Assembly: GCA_013399895.1 (NCBI GenBank)
Contig: VXBA01001686.1
Location: forward strand, 1 to 64,000
Direction: 5' to 3'
Length of the DNA stretch: 64,000 bases
Source: Serilophus lunatus
Taxonomy: Eukaryota; Chordata; Aves; Passeriformes; Eurylaimidae
Shown: piece after piece, positions 38,776 through 49,460 of the stretch
How the letters are laid out: each line of letters begins with the position of its first letter
Numbering within the stretch: the stretch's first letter is position 1
Program-made: the position numbers and the translations under genes
Notes under the pieces: generated by a model
Told to the model about the DNA's origin: nothing
Seen by the model: the letters and a program-made list of their open reading frames with translations, nothing else
Databases searched by the model: none

Positions 38776-41700
38776 CTTGAAGAGGAAAGAGACACGCTGT
38801 TATTAAGGAACAGTACATGATCTCTAACAAGCCTATCTCCTGACTCCCAAGGGTCCTCCTCTGAAGAGTCACTAAGTATTGATTTTGAGAGGGGAGAAAA
38901 GTAATTTTAATCCAGTGTGACTTTGAATGAGACTACAGGATACTGATTTAAAGTATTTACACGAACCTAAATGATAAATCACAGTTCTGTCGCCAAGCAA
39001 CTGGAAGCACAGCTGAGTTCAAATTTCCTGTTTGTTTTACACCAAGTATTGGGGCAGAGCACATGGTTACATGTTTGCATGGCCTTAACCAGGCAGCCAG
39101 CCCAAGGCAGGCACTACAAATGACAAAACCACAAGGTTGGATTTCATTCTCTGGGGTTTTTCTTTGTTGGGTTTCAGGGTTGGTTTTGGCTTTACCAGAA
39201 GACTACACTGCACCACAATTTCAATACCATTTCCAAAGCATTCATGAGGCTACCATTTGGGATATGGATTAACAATGCAAGTACACCTAAAACAAGTATG
39301 TAATTGTTTACTGACTGCACAATGAAATGATTAATACTAATTAGCAATAGGGTAATTACCAAGTGATTACAGTGATTAGCCTTTACCTATGTCAATCCTT
39401 CTCTGTGCAAGCAACATTAATGATCAAGCAAAGCATTTTCCCAAACAATTTACTGAAACAGTACAGCAGGGACAACTGAATTGATTTCATTCCATTTCTA
39501 TTTCAGTGCCTGAAGCAACTTTCAAATCTGAATTATATTTTAATTATCTGCCAGTTTGCATATACTTCATACTGTGTGCACAGTTATGACAGAAGTAAAG
39601 TTATGCCTTTTTCTGCAAACTTTTGTGTTTTTTTACTGAGGTAGAATTAAAAAGGCTTTTGCTAATCAGCTTTTGTAAAGACTTGACCTAAAAATATTGT
39701 CTTCTTTTCCACTTGTGTAAGAAAGCTTAAAAATTGCATCTTCAGCCTTTAGCAACAAATCTGGCACATTTCATTTATACAGTAAAACAAAACCACAAAA
39801 GAAGTGGTGAGAAATGGACCATCAGGTAAATTCTAAATCTGAAGAGCACTACAGAGGGTTAATAATCTTTTCAAATAGCTTTCAGACACGTATTTAAAAA
39901 AAAAAAATCACAACTTTGGCTATAACTTTAGTACAAAGAATTTCACTTTAACAAGTTTTGACTGGAGTAATTTTCTACACAGTGGATAGTATGGGGCTAT
40001 GTTTTGGATTTGTGCTGAACACATGTTTGATAACAGAGATGTTTTTGTTATTGCTGGGCAGTGCTTACACAGAGCCAAGGCCTTTTCTGCTTTTTGTGCT
40101 GCCAGACTGGCAAAGAAGTTGTGGGTGTGTGGGAGATTGGAAGGAGACACAGCTGGGACAGGTGACCCAACTAATCCAAGGGATATTCCAGACCACGTGA
40201 CATCATGCTCAGTACATCGGTCTGGGGCAAGAAGGAGGAAGGGTTTGGAGTGATGGTGTTTTGTCTTCCCAAGTCACTGTTACCTTTGATGGGGCCCTGC
40301 TCTCCTGGAGATGGGTGAACATCTGCCTGCCCATGGGAAGTAGGGAATTAATTCCTTGTTTTCCTTTGCTTGCATGTGCAGCTTTTGCTTTCTCTATTAA
40401 ACTGCCCTTATCTCAACCCATGAGTTTTCTGGCTTTTCCCTTTCTGATTCTCATCCTGCTCCCACTGCTGGAAGAGTGGTTTGCAGAGTCTGTTCTCTCA
40501 AATAAAAGCTTCCACTCTCCACTTAAAATCTTGAAAACTTTATTTTGGAAATACTTTCCCCTTGACAACCTTCCTCAAAGAATCCTTTGAAGCCTTGATG
40601 TCTCATAGATTATTCCCAGATGCTCAAGAAAAACTTTTCACTAGACTGAACAGCATAAATAAAGAGATCTGACATCCTGCAGATGGTCAGATTTTTATAC
40701 AAACTCTGCCTATAATTCCATGCATTTAAAAATAGGATTCAAAAGCAATTAATGAATTAAAACCTACAAAGCAGAAACTTACACAGAACAAATTAAAATA
40801 AGGGTGGCAGAAGCCTCCCAAATCAGGCAGCAAGGTAAGCAGTGAGGCCAGCAAAACCTTTGGACTTTTCCTTGAGTGAAGGGATGAAAGACACCTCAAA
40901 GTATCTTCAAATGCTCTCAAGAAAATTTTCTCCCAAGTCTTAACAAATACTCAGAAGCAAATAGATTTCAATCTGAAGTTACAAGGGATCAGAGCCAAAT
41001 ATATGATGCACAAGCTGTCAAACAAGAAGCAATGCCACACAAACTCAGTAGCTACTACCATATGTGCATCTGCAAGGTTCAGGCACAGTGTACGTAAGCT
41101 GAGGATGTTTGCCAACTTGTTAACAACCACTTTTTTCAACAAAATAACCAGGCTGCAGTGAGACAAGAGAAACAAGGATACGTGTTATGGTCTAAGTGCA
41201 GAGAAGGAAAAAGGACAAGAAATGTGTTTATTTGTTTACACATGGGAGATAACTTTAATTTCTCACGCAAACAACTGTAAAATATCATTGCATAGCAATG
41301 AGACAGCACCTAATTTACCTGAAACCACCAAAGTAGCACTTAATCTAGTTATAAAACCCCACAAATTTATTATGAAGCTACTACAAGGAAGGAAAATTTT
41401 ACCCTGCCTTCCTTTCCTGCAATCTTTTTGTTTTGTTTTCCTTAGAGGAAAAACTTGAAAAACAGCCTCCGTTTTTACAGGAAAATCATACATTTCCTTA
41501 CATTTCCTAGTGTGTTGGCACTTGAGTCTGAGATGCTACATTCCTTCCTCCTTCAACTGTGTAGAGGATGCAGATTATTAAACTGAAGGTGAACTTGAAA
41601 TTTTTCATTACATGAAGCTGGCACTCCTGAGGCTCCTCCCAAAGATGTCACCATAAGGAAAAGATTTGCACCATAAGGAAATAAACAGTACAGGACTGAT

Positions 41701-44700
41701 ACCACAAAGGACAGCGCGGGCAAAATTACAATTCTTCTTTGCCAACAGGATGTTATTGAAAGAACAACTTATTTTTAACTAGTGCGTGCACTTAAACCAG
41801 TTGTCAATCTGTTTTTGCAAAGTGTCTGGTCGATACAGGTACTGCACTAAACAAATAGTTTAAACACTGATTCTGCAATGGAGACATCTATGAAAGCACT
41901 AAACAGAGTCCATACAGGCATTGGTATAAATGGATTTAACCTCTGTTGTTTATATGTTCACAGAGCACTGAGTTCCTGCAAACAACATACTCTGACCAGC
42001 AGGAGACAAAACAAGTATCTTGGTTTTTCTAACTGTCTAAAATTGTAAAAGATATCTTTGTGTAGGGAAAAAAAAGAGATGTGCCCAATATCTTGTACAG
42101 CATTGCAAGAAGATTAATACTAGTCATTTTCAAAACAAGTATTGAAGAAATTTTTAAAAAATTTCATTAAATTGTCTCCAGAGAAGTAGATACCAACGTC
42201 TGGATTTTGAAGATAAGAAAACCCAGAGTAACAAAGAGGTTAAATAACATGACTAAAATCAAAATAAATCACAAGCCTACATATTCTGGTGTGGTAACAT
42301 TTTAAAAAAGCAACAGTCTTGACTCCCTGCACAGTAGACATATGTCAAAACAACACTGTGATTTCCTTCAGACTGTAATTTCAGTAAATCTGTTGTCAAA
42401 AGACATTACATCAATTATTTCAGAATACTGAAAATATTCAGTAGTTCCTAAAAATGCTTCTACAATATGTTATTACATACAAGATGTTTTTTTCTTGCTG
42501 CTTTTTCCTTTTCTGTAGAGGTAAAGGGTAGCATTTTTTACAGTTGTTTTCAAAAATTTTCAATGTATCAAAATGGGGTTTTTTTCCAGTTCAGCATTCT
42601 TGAGATTCACCTGATTGTATCTGAACAATCATTCATATCCCACAATCCTGAAGGCACACAACTGACTGCACAATTATACTTTAAAATGCAGTGTATTCTG
42701 TGTCAGAGTGTAATCAGTAGGATAACCATTAGTGTAATCCTACATACAGTAGAATTTTTACAAGAGTACCACAAAACCATTACGAACTAGTTGGCTTCAG
42801 TTTTAAAAACATTAAAACCCGAAATCTCTAGGTTAGCCCTGGTTTTAAACCTTGATTTTGTTCAAAGTGTCATCTTTAGAAGTGACAGTTGCAAAATATT
42901 TCCTGAAAGCACACCAGCATAAACACTGCAGTGAAACCTGCTTCCACCTACAGTGGGTACAACAACATACCCACAAAATGCTCCACTGAGCTGAGTTAAC
43001 TACAGCTCAGAGTGAAAAACAAATCAGTGTTTAGAAGAAGTATTCAGATCACACTCAACTTCCAAGTTGACACAAGGATAACAAACATGTATCATACCAT
43101 TATACTATGGATTAATCAACCTCTTTGTTAATAGAAGTAATTTCACAGACTCCAATTTTAATTTCCAACAAATTTCCGGGTCCAAAATAACCACTCAGGT
43201 ATTTTGCAAAAACCTGTGCGGTTGCACAAGCCTAGTGTTACCTTGTTAATGTATTGTACAAGCTGCTGTCAGCCTCAATTCAGAAGTTTATGCCATGTTA
43301 AAAATTCAAGAGAGTATAGCATCACATAAAAATAATAATTAAAAAAAGACTCTTTTAAGACAGATTTATTCAAAGTCAAAATACTTCTATTTTTAAAGAT
43401 GTATCTAAGTAGTATGGAAATACTACTACTACATCAGTGATTTAGATGTGTCACAAAGCTAGGATTCCTACCTAAGTACAAACACACGTTGTTATGGGAC
43501 ATACAAATCTATCAGCAATCAAGAAACACTAACAAAACAAATTCACAAACCTGAATGGTATTGCACAACTGTTTACCCTTTCATGCCTCATTGCATTCAC
43601 CAGCCTTAAAAATAATGAAATGTTTACTGCTGCTTCGTGGGCAATTTTTTCCACATTGATAGAAAACAAATTTTTCTACCTCATTAATTTCTGTGAAGTA
43701 AACAAGCTACTTAACACTTGAAGCATCCCTTTGACACTCTGGAAGCAACACTTTGCTGAGGTTTGTAAAGAGGCAACAAACAGCACATGAGCAGGAGCAA
43801 AGGAGAAAAGAAAACCAAACCCTTGCCTTGAAATAAAGAGAACCTTGAAAACCAGCACAGTCTAATTGTGAAAGGATAAAAACTAGAACTAAACAAGTTA
43901 TTATGCAGATAAGGCATGAACAATTTAGTTTTGGAGATGCTAATGTTACTTCTAAAAAAACGATGCTGAGCTCTTACCAAATTAGACAGAAAAAAGCATT
44001 AACCACATTACACATAATTATAAGGCTGGGAGAGTTTGAAACAAAATTGACTACCTAGAAAGTCTACTCGTGCACTTCCTAAATGTTCTGGTGAGAGCCA
44101 CAATTTAGGAGTTTGAGTGATCAATCCCAGCCTTGGCAGTGTTTGCTAATGCTCAGTCTACCCAAACACCTCTTCCTTCAGATCGCCTTTTGCTGCTTTG
44201 TGGCTGAAGTGCCATTCCTGCTCCTCAAGAATCACACGGAGATTGTTTTTACTATCATGTGCTGTTACTTTATGTGCTCTGAGTTATCTAGGAAGAAAAA
44301 AAAATATTAACAGCTGTGTGGCCAGTGACCTTCTGGAACTCAAGATTGTACAGAATTATTACTGAAATGCAGGAACAGAAAATAAAACCATAATAAAAGT
44401 TATAGTTGAGTAGCAGTCAACATATAGAGCATTCTGGCCCTGTACATTGATTATCGTGTCAATGTATATAAATGGAAATAATTATGCTGTTTATGGCTGT
44501 GGATTAAGGAATGTTGTTCTATCACTGCCTTATGTTCCTTAGGTTCTTTCACAGAACAGAAAATAAAAAAAAATTTACTCCTGGCAGCTCTAGGCTTTGC
44601 CAAACCATTGACAGGGAATCACAACTAATAAGGAAAACTGGAAAATCAGCCTGACCTGCTCAATGTGGCTGCCAAAATGCTTTTTCGATTCCAAAAAGCA

Positions 44701-44902
44701 GCGTCCTCTACCAGGACAGTTAGCAGTGTCATTGTGAATGCAGGTCAACATTAAAAGTAACAAGTGTGAAATCTGCTGGCCATATATGAGATAGCTGTGT
44801 TCATCAAAATATTTTTTTTAATCTTCTGCTTTGCAATACAAGAAAATATACAGGCAATTACACAGTTGGTGTCTGTCCACACTATTAAGGTCAATGTTTT
44901 AC
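38776..44902 (-). other. NDUFA12: NDUFA12 intron 3 (6127 bp)
   Basis: Bounded by GTAAAACATT at the donor (44902 downwards) and CTCTTCAAG at the acceptor (38776). It is AT-rich, with a decayed antisense LTR at about 39.96-40.48 kb. No other exon or named repeat was recognised. Confidence 0.9.
39963..40480 (+). mobile_element. Decayed LTR, same family as the 22.2 kb solo LTR, in NDUFA12 intron 3
   Basis: Shares ordered blocks with the element at 22231-22813: 'tatggggctatgttttggatttgtg', 'ttattgctgggcagtgcttacacag', 'ccttttctgctttt', 'acacagctgggacag', 'ggatattccagacca', 'ccctgctctcctggagatgg', 'ctgcctgcccatgggaag' and an ATTAAA hexamer at 40396-40401. The first about 20 bases of the LTR (TGTGCTGG…) and the terminal GACA end are missing or unrecognisable, so no target duplication can be shown. 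It carries an E-box CACGTG at 40194-40199 overlapping a CRE-like TGACATCA (40198-40205), where the solo copy has a mutated version. It is antisense to NDUFA12. Confidence 0.85.
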
Positions 44903-44990
44903 CATTCAGGGGGCACCATACTTCCATCAACATCCCAAAAGGTGTTTTTGCCATTCATTTCCTCAGTATATATGACCCATCTGTGTCGAC
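44903..44990 (-). CDS. NDUFA12: NDUFA12 exon 3
   Basis: An 88-nt internal exon. The acceptor is TTTATTTAAG and the donor is GTAAAACATT. After completing a split Gly codon (G from exon 2 plus GT here) it reads RHRWVIYTEEMNGKNTFWDV and DGSMVPPE, and ends with TG of a split Trp codon finished in exon 4. 'RHRW(V)xYT(x)EMNGKNTFWDVDGSMVPPEW' is the most conserved stretch of the NDUFA12 family, contacting the complex I matrix arm. The bird sequence has Glu where I recall Thr in mammals (YTEEM versus YTTEM). It was too short to stand out as an open frame and was found by reading the minus strand for the missing family segment. Phase checks on both sides are exact. Confidence 0.97.
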
Positions 44991-45960
44991 CTTAAATAAA
45001 CGAACAGAAATATTGTATTAGCTCAAAAAAATATTCTTTTCATATAAAGGAGAGAATTCTTGGAAATCAAGGAAAAACATTTTGAGTAGTAGTATCTACC
45101 ATTATGGGCACTTATTTTAAAGTCACTGCAGCTTTTATTTTTCCAAGTCTTCTGTATTTCCACTGTTCCTGTACTTTTCTATGCCTGAATCTAACCCTCC
45201 CACAAGGAAGCAAATATTAGCTACTGTATAAGAAACGAGAAATAGGAACTCACAACATTTTTCAGGCAGAGAAACAAGTTTGGGGATTTTTTCTTCATTA
45301 TGAGGAGTCTTTTCCCAAAAGATATTGCCACTGATAACCTCACATTAAACTAAATTTCAGCTATGTAAAACTACCAAGCAATGTTAACCAGCAAGTGGTT
45401 TTCCTGGTTACAAGTTAACCTCCAGTCAGCAGTTAGCCTGGACTAACCAGAATGTCACCTGCTTATGTGTCACCTGCATCACTTTAGGTGCTGCCTGTTT
45501 AAGTACTCTACAAACATTATTTAAGATCAATTTACTTAAGGTAATAGGAAGTTCAGACTATCCTGTGTTTCTTTGCCCTGAAGTGATGACACAAGTATAG
45601 CTCTGAGGCAGTTGAAAGGCAGTTCTCTTTCTTCCCCCACCTTCCACTACCAGCTTTTAGATCAAGGACAAAATTGAGCTTTCAATCACATCATATAGCT
45701 CTTACCTACATGGAGAGCATCTGACTGGCTTATATTTACCCCATATTTATTGTTTCAGGTTGACTGTGTTTGCAAATGAATTGAGGGAGGCAAGAGAGAA
45801 ACACAAGATGTCAAAGCATTTCCATGAGTCCCTTGTCTCAGACCCACACAAGTTGAGTGCAAGGAAGGCAGGCAACAAGTTCCATGTCACCAGCAGAAAC
45901 CACACAAGCTGTATAAAAGCTGGACAGTCTGCTGGGAGGTGTTCACATCAGCACACATAC
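44991..45960 (-). other. NDUFA12: NDUFA12 intron 2 (970 bp)
   Basis: Starts with the donor GTATGTGTGC and ends with the acceptor TTTATTTAAG. Nothing else is recognised in it. Confidence 0.9.
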
Positions 45961-46043
45961 CAAAGAAGTTTCTTCTGTCTTCATAGTATTTGTTTCCGTA
46001 TTTGTCAGTTCCTACCAGATTACCAGTCTTCAAATCATTGACC
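45961..46043 (-). CDS. NDUFA12: NDUFA12 exon 2
   Basis: An 83-nt internal exon with acceptor GTAATTCACAG and donor GTATGTG. The first base completes an Arg codon split with exon 1 (AG|G). It then encodes VNDLKTGNLVGTDKYGNKYY and EDRRNFF, and ends with the first base of a split Gly codon. 'VGxDKYGNKYYED' is the family hallmark near the N-terminus of NDUFA12 and of its paralogous assembly factor NDUFAF2. The downstream exons fit NDUFA12, not NDUFAF2. Confidence 0.97.
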
Positions 46044-49000
46044 CTGTGAATTACCAAAAACAACAGTTTCAATTGGCATCATCTCAGAATGAAGTGACAG
46101 AGGTTTCTTAGGGGTTGGTAAAAATCTGGAATGAAAACTCTTAAACGCATTGATGCAAAGATATTCAAAAAACTATTCAAGCTTAAGGATGGCAAAACAT
46201 AATCACCAATTCCTGCAACCAATGTGTACCCCACTGACAGGATGATAAAAGTGATACAACTATTATTTTTTAAAAGCTCTTTATAATGAAACATAAAGCA
46301 GCTCTGCAATGTAACAATTTAACACTTACACTGACCCAGATAAGCTATATACCAGTTTCAACTCTTTTTAAAGAACATATTTTAACATTACTGTGCATAT
46401 CAATAATTAAACTGAACCTATGATTCACATTCTACTAATAAATCCTTAAGATTACTGAAGTGCTCTTCTTCCCTCAGCTCTGCATCTTTGCATTTCTTTT
46501 TACTGACATTCATCCCAGGAAGAATAACACAAGGAAAAGTTTACTCTCCAAGTTCTTAGTTGTTGGTAGTGTTATATACACTCTCACATCAGTCCCAGGT
46601 GAGAGAAGGGATGTGCACATGCATACTTCCATAGCTGGGAGCTGAACTATCTCTCACAGATTAATTTTTTTTGGTGTCTTTTCTCCCAGGGTGTGTAAAA
46701 ATGACAATCACCCCACCAAGTACTTATTTTAAACCTCTGTGGTCCCAGGCAGAAAGATTCTGACTCATCTCTGTCAAAGAAACACTCACAGACCTCTGGC
46801 TCAGCTACACAAGCCCAAGTTCCCAGCTTCAGAAAAAGAAGAGCCACTTCACTGCTGCTCTCCCTTCCTTCTTCTCTTCCATTTCTTGTCCTGACTTCAC
46901 ACCCTGAGCACTGATACCAGACACTATTTAAATAATTTTTCCAAGTTCAAGAAATAATTACTTCTTAAACACATCAATTGTTGCAGGAAAGAACACCTTG
47001 ATTACTCTTCCTTCAAGCACCAAGTCTGTTGTGTGAGCTGGGACAGATGATTTAATGGCTTGGAAGGTGAAGAGGAGGCAGCAGCTATGCTGGAGGTTGG
47101 TGTGGTTATGAGGGTCAGGTGCGATTCCTCACCCACCACACCCTAACTTCAGTCTTCTGAACACAAAAAAGGAGAGCACTGCATCCAGTCTTGCCTGCTC
47201 TCTTTTTGTGAATGGTAGGAAGGTGCCAACACAGCCTGCAATCTTTGACTCACAAACGACCCCTGCCAAGACATTCATTCAGATGTGCTGAGGAAGAGGC
47301 ACTCTGATGAAACCTAATACCCAAACTCTTGTACACTTTTATTTCCTCTGCCCCATTTCTTCTTGAGAACTTGCCAGTGTCATAGCTACAGCCTGGGAAG
47401 GAGAACAAGTCGTTGGGAGGGGAGTAAGTGTGTGACAGAAAATAATAATTACAACAGCATAAAATACTAGCCTGGGAAGCCAGGTATTGTCTTACTACTT
47501 AACTGCTTGAATTTCCCTCTAAAAGTTGTGCTTAGGCCTGTCTGAGCTGCTTTCTGCAGTGGAGACAGAGAGGCCAGAAGCTGCCTGTCTCCACAGCTCA
47601 TAGGAATATAAAGTTGAGACCTCCCAAAAGTGAAACTAACTTCAGAAAAGCATAAAATTTTACACCACAAAAGAAATGAGCAAATAATTTAAAGAGGATA
47701 ATAATTATAAGGGCAACAACATATTTATTGACAGGAAGAAGACAATAAGCTCAACTGAAAGACTACAGAGCTGGTTGGAGGTTACTAGTGAAGTTGCACA
47801 AACAGTGTTGTCAGTAGCCTTACTTAACATTTTACAGGGTTCCTGACCAAAACAAAACCAAAACAGGAATCCCACCCCCAGAAAGCACAGGGGTCTGCCA
47901 GAGTAGGACATTACCACACTGAGGAGGTTCTGTACCCTCTTCATGGCTGGAGTGACACCACCAGAATCAAATTCAGTGGAACAAAGGCCATAGGACAAGG
48001 TGATGCACCTGGAGACTAGTGAGAGCTGAAGGTCTTATCAGATCTTACTTGTGTGCCTAATCCCAAGGAAAACGTCTGGATGTCACAAAGCAATAAGGAG
48101 CTGCCAATTAAGTGACATGTAGGAATAAAAAAAAGGCAAGTTGTTCCTTGAATGTAAACTGGTAAACTGAGCAGCCTTCAGTGAACAAAAAGTACTAAAG
48201 CCACTACATGAAAATAATGATGAGGCCTGATCAGTAGCTGTGAAAAATGTTACATTTAACCATCCAAAACTGAGCAATTTAAATTACAAGATATAACAGA
48301 GAGAGGGCTATTATGATGTGTGAAGAAAAAAAATAGTCTTCAAGAAGGCTCGGAAAGCTTGGCTTGTTTGTTCTAATATAAGAAAGCTCTTGATATATAG
48401 AAGGGAACTTCATATTCACAAAGCCCTCCTACTCCATACTCCTGGCTTCCCATTATTGATTAAAAAAGGCTTTTTAGTGTGTGGTCAGGCCTACAACATT
48501 CACTGTAAATGTACCCTTGCTTTTCCACGACCAGCTACAAAGACAACACAGGTTACTGACACTGCTGAATTTGGATCACAGACCATTTAGATTTCCACTC
48601 TAAATTTCATCCAGGATCTGAACAACAAAAAAAAAAAAAAAANNNNNNNNNNNNNNNNNNNNNNNNNNNNNNNNNNNNNNNNNNNNNNNNNNNNNNNNNN
48701 NNNNNNNNNNNNNNNNNNNNNNNNNNNNNNNNNNNNNNNNNNNNNNNNNNNNNNNNNNNNNNNNNNNNNNNNNNNNNNNNNNNNNNNNNNNNNNNNNNNN
48801 NNNNNNNNNNNNNNNNNNNNNNNNNNNNNNNNNNNNNNNNNNNNNNNNNNNNNNNNNNNNNNNNNNNNNNNNNNNNNNNNNNNNNNNNNNNNNNNNNNNN
48901 NNNNNNNNNNNNNNNNNNNNNNNNNNNNNNNNNNNNNNNNNNNNNNNNNNNNNNNNNNNNNNNNNNNNNNNNNNNNNNNNNNNNNNNNNNNNNNNNNNNN

Positions 49001-49259
49001 NNNNNNNNNNNNNNNNNNNNNNNNNNNNNNNNNNNNNNNNNNNNNNNNNNNNNNNNNNNNNNNNNNNNNNNNNNNNNNNNNNNNNNNNNNNNNNNNNNNN
49101 NNNNNNNNNNNNNNNNNNNNNNNNNNNNNNNNNNNNNNNNNNNNNNNNNNNNNNNNNNNNNNNNNNNNNNNNNNNNNNNNNNNNNNNNNNNNNNNNNNNN
49201 NNNNNNNNNNNNNNNNNNNNNNNNNNNNNNNNCGCCGCCCGCAGCGGGCCCCGCGTTAC
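46044..49259 (-). other. NDUFA12: NDUFA12 intron 1 (3216 bp, contains assembly gap)
   Basis: Donor GTAACGCGG directly after exon 1 and acceptor TTCACAG before exon 2. The gap at 48643-49232 removes nearly all of the CpG-rich first part. A 16-A run abuts the gap. The remaining intron is AT-rich, with a moderately GC-richer block at about 47.0-47.4 kb that I do not recognise. Confidence 0.9.
48643..49232. other. Assembly gap, 590 Ns, in NDUFA12 intron 1
   Basis: Ns between a poly(A) run (48627-48642) and the GC-rich start of intron 1. It begins only 26 bases inside the intron from the exon 1 donor, so no NDUFA12 coding sequence is lost. A homopolymer on one side and GC-rich DNA on the other explain the dropout. 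Confidence 0.99.
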
Positions 49260-49460
49260 CTGAGCAGCTGCAGGAAGGCGCCGCGGGCCCCGCCGTGTCC
49301 GCCGAGGTGTTTCAGCGCCCGCCGCAGCAGCTGCACGTACTCCGCCATGTTGCGGCGGTGGCCCCGCCCCGGCCGTGGTACGGGGCCCCTCCCGGAACGG
49401 GGCCGGCGCAGAGGGCCGCCTGGGGCCGGCAGGGGCGCCGGGCGGTATGTTCTGATGAGG
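49233..49460 (-). promoter_or_regulatory. NDUFA12: NDUFA12 CpG-island promoter
   Basis: Very GC-rich, CpG-dense DNA covering exon 1 and about 110 bases upstream of the start codon, and continuing into the gap on the intron side. A GC box (GGGGCGGGGC on the minus strand, 49361-49370) lies about 13 bases upstream of the ATG. An ETS-like CCGGAA core lies at 49392-49397 and a palindromic E-box CACGTG further up at 49509-49514. No TATA box is seen. This is the usual structure of a housekeeping OXPHOS-gene promoter, where Sp1, ETS/NRF-2 and YY1 commonly act (family knowledge; binding here is not shown). Confidence 0.75.
49260..49348 (-). CDS. NDUFA12: NDUFA12 exon 1 (start codon)
   Basis: Encodes the N-terminal 29 residues plus two bases of Arg30: MAEYVQLLRRALKHLGGHGG then ARGAFLQLL, followed by AG|GTAACG. 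The pattern (Leu/Arg-rich helix, then GHGGxRG) matches the NDUFA12 N-terminus; the human protein begins MELVQVLKRG and has GHGGLRG in the same place, as I recall. NDUFA12 has no cleavable presequence, which fits. The ATG is embedded in AACATGGCGGAG, a good Kozak context (A at -3, G at +4) that also resembles a YY1 site. Exons 1-4 total 441 nt, giving 146 residues, the usual family length. The gene is complete and intact. Confidence 0.95.
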
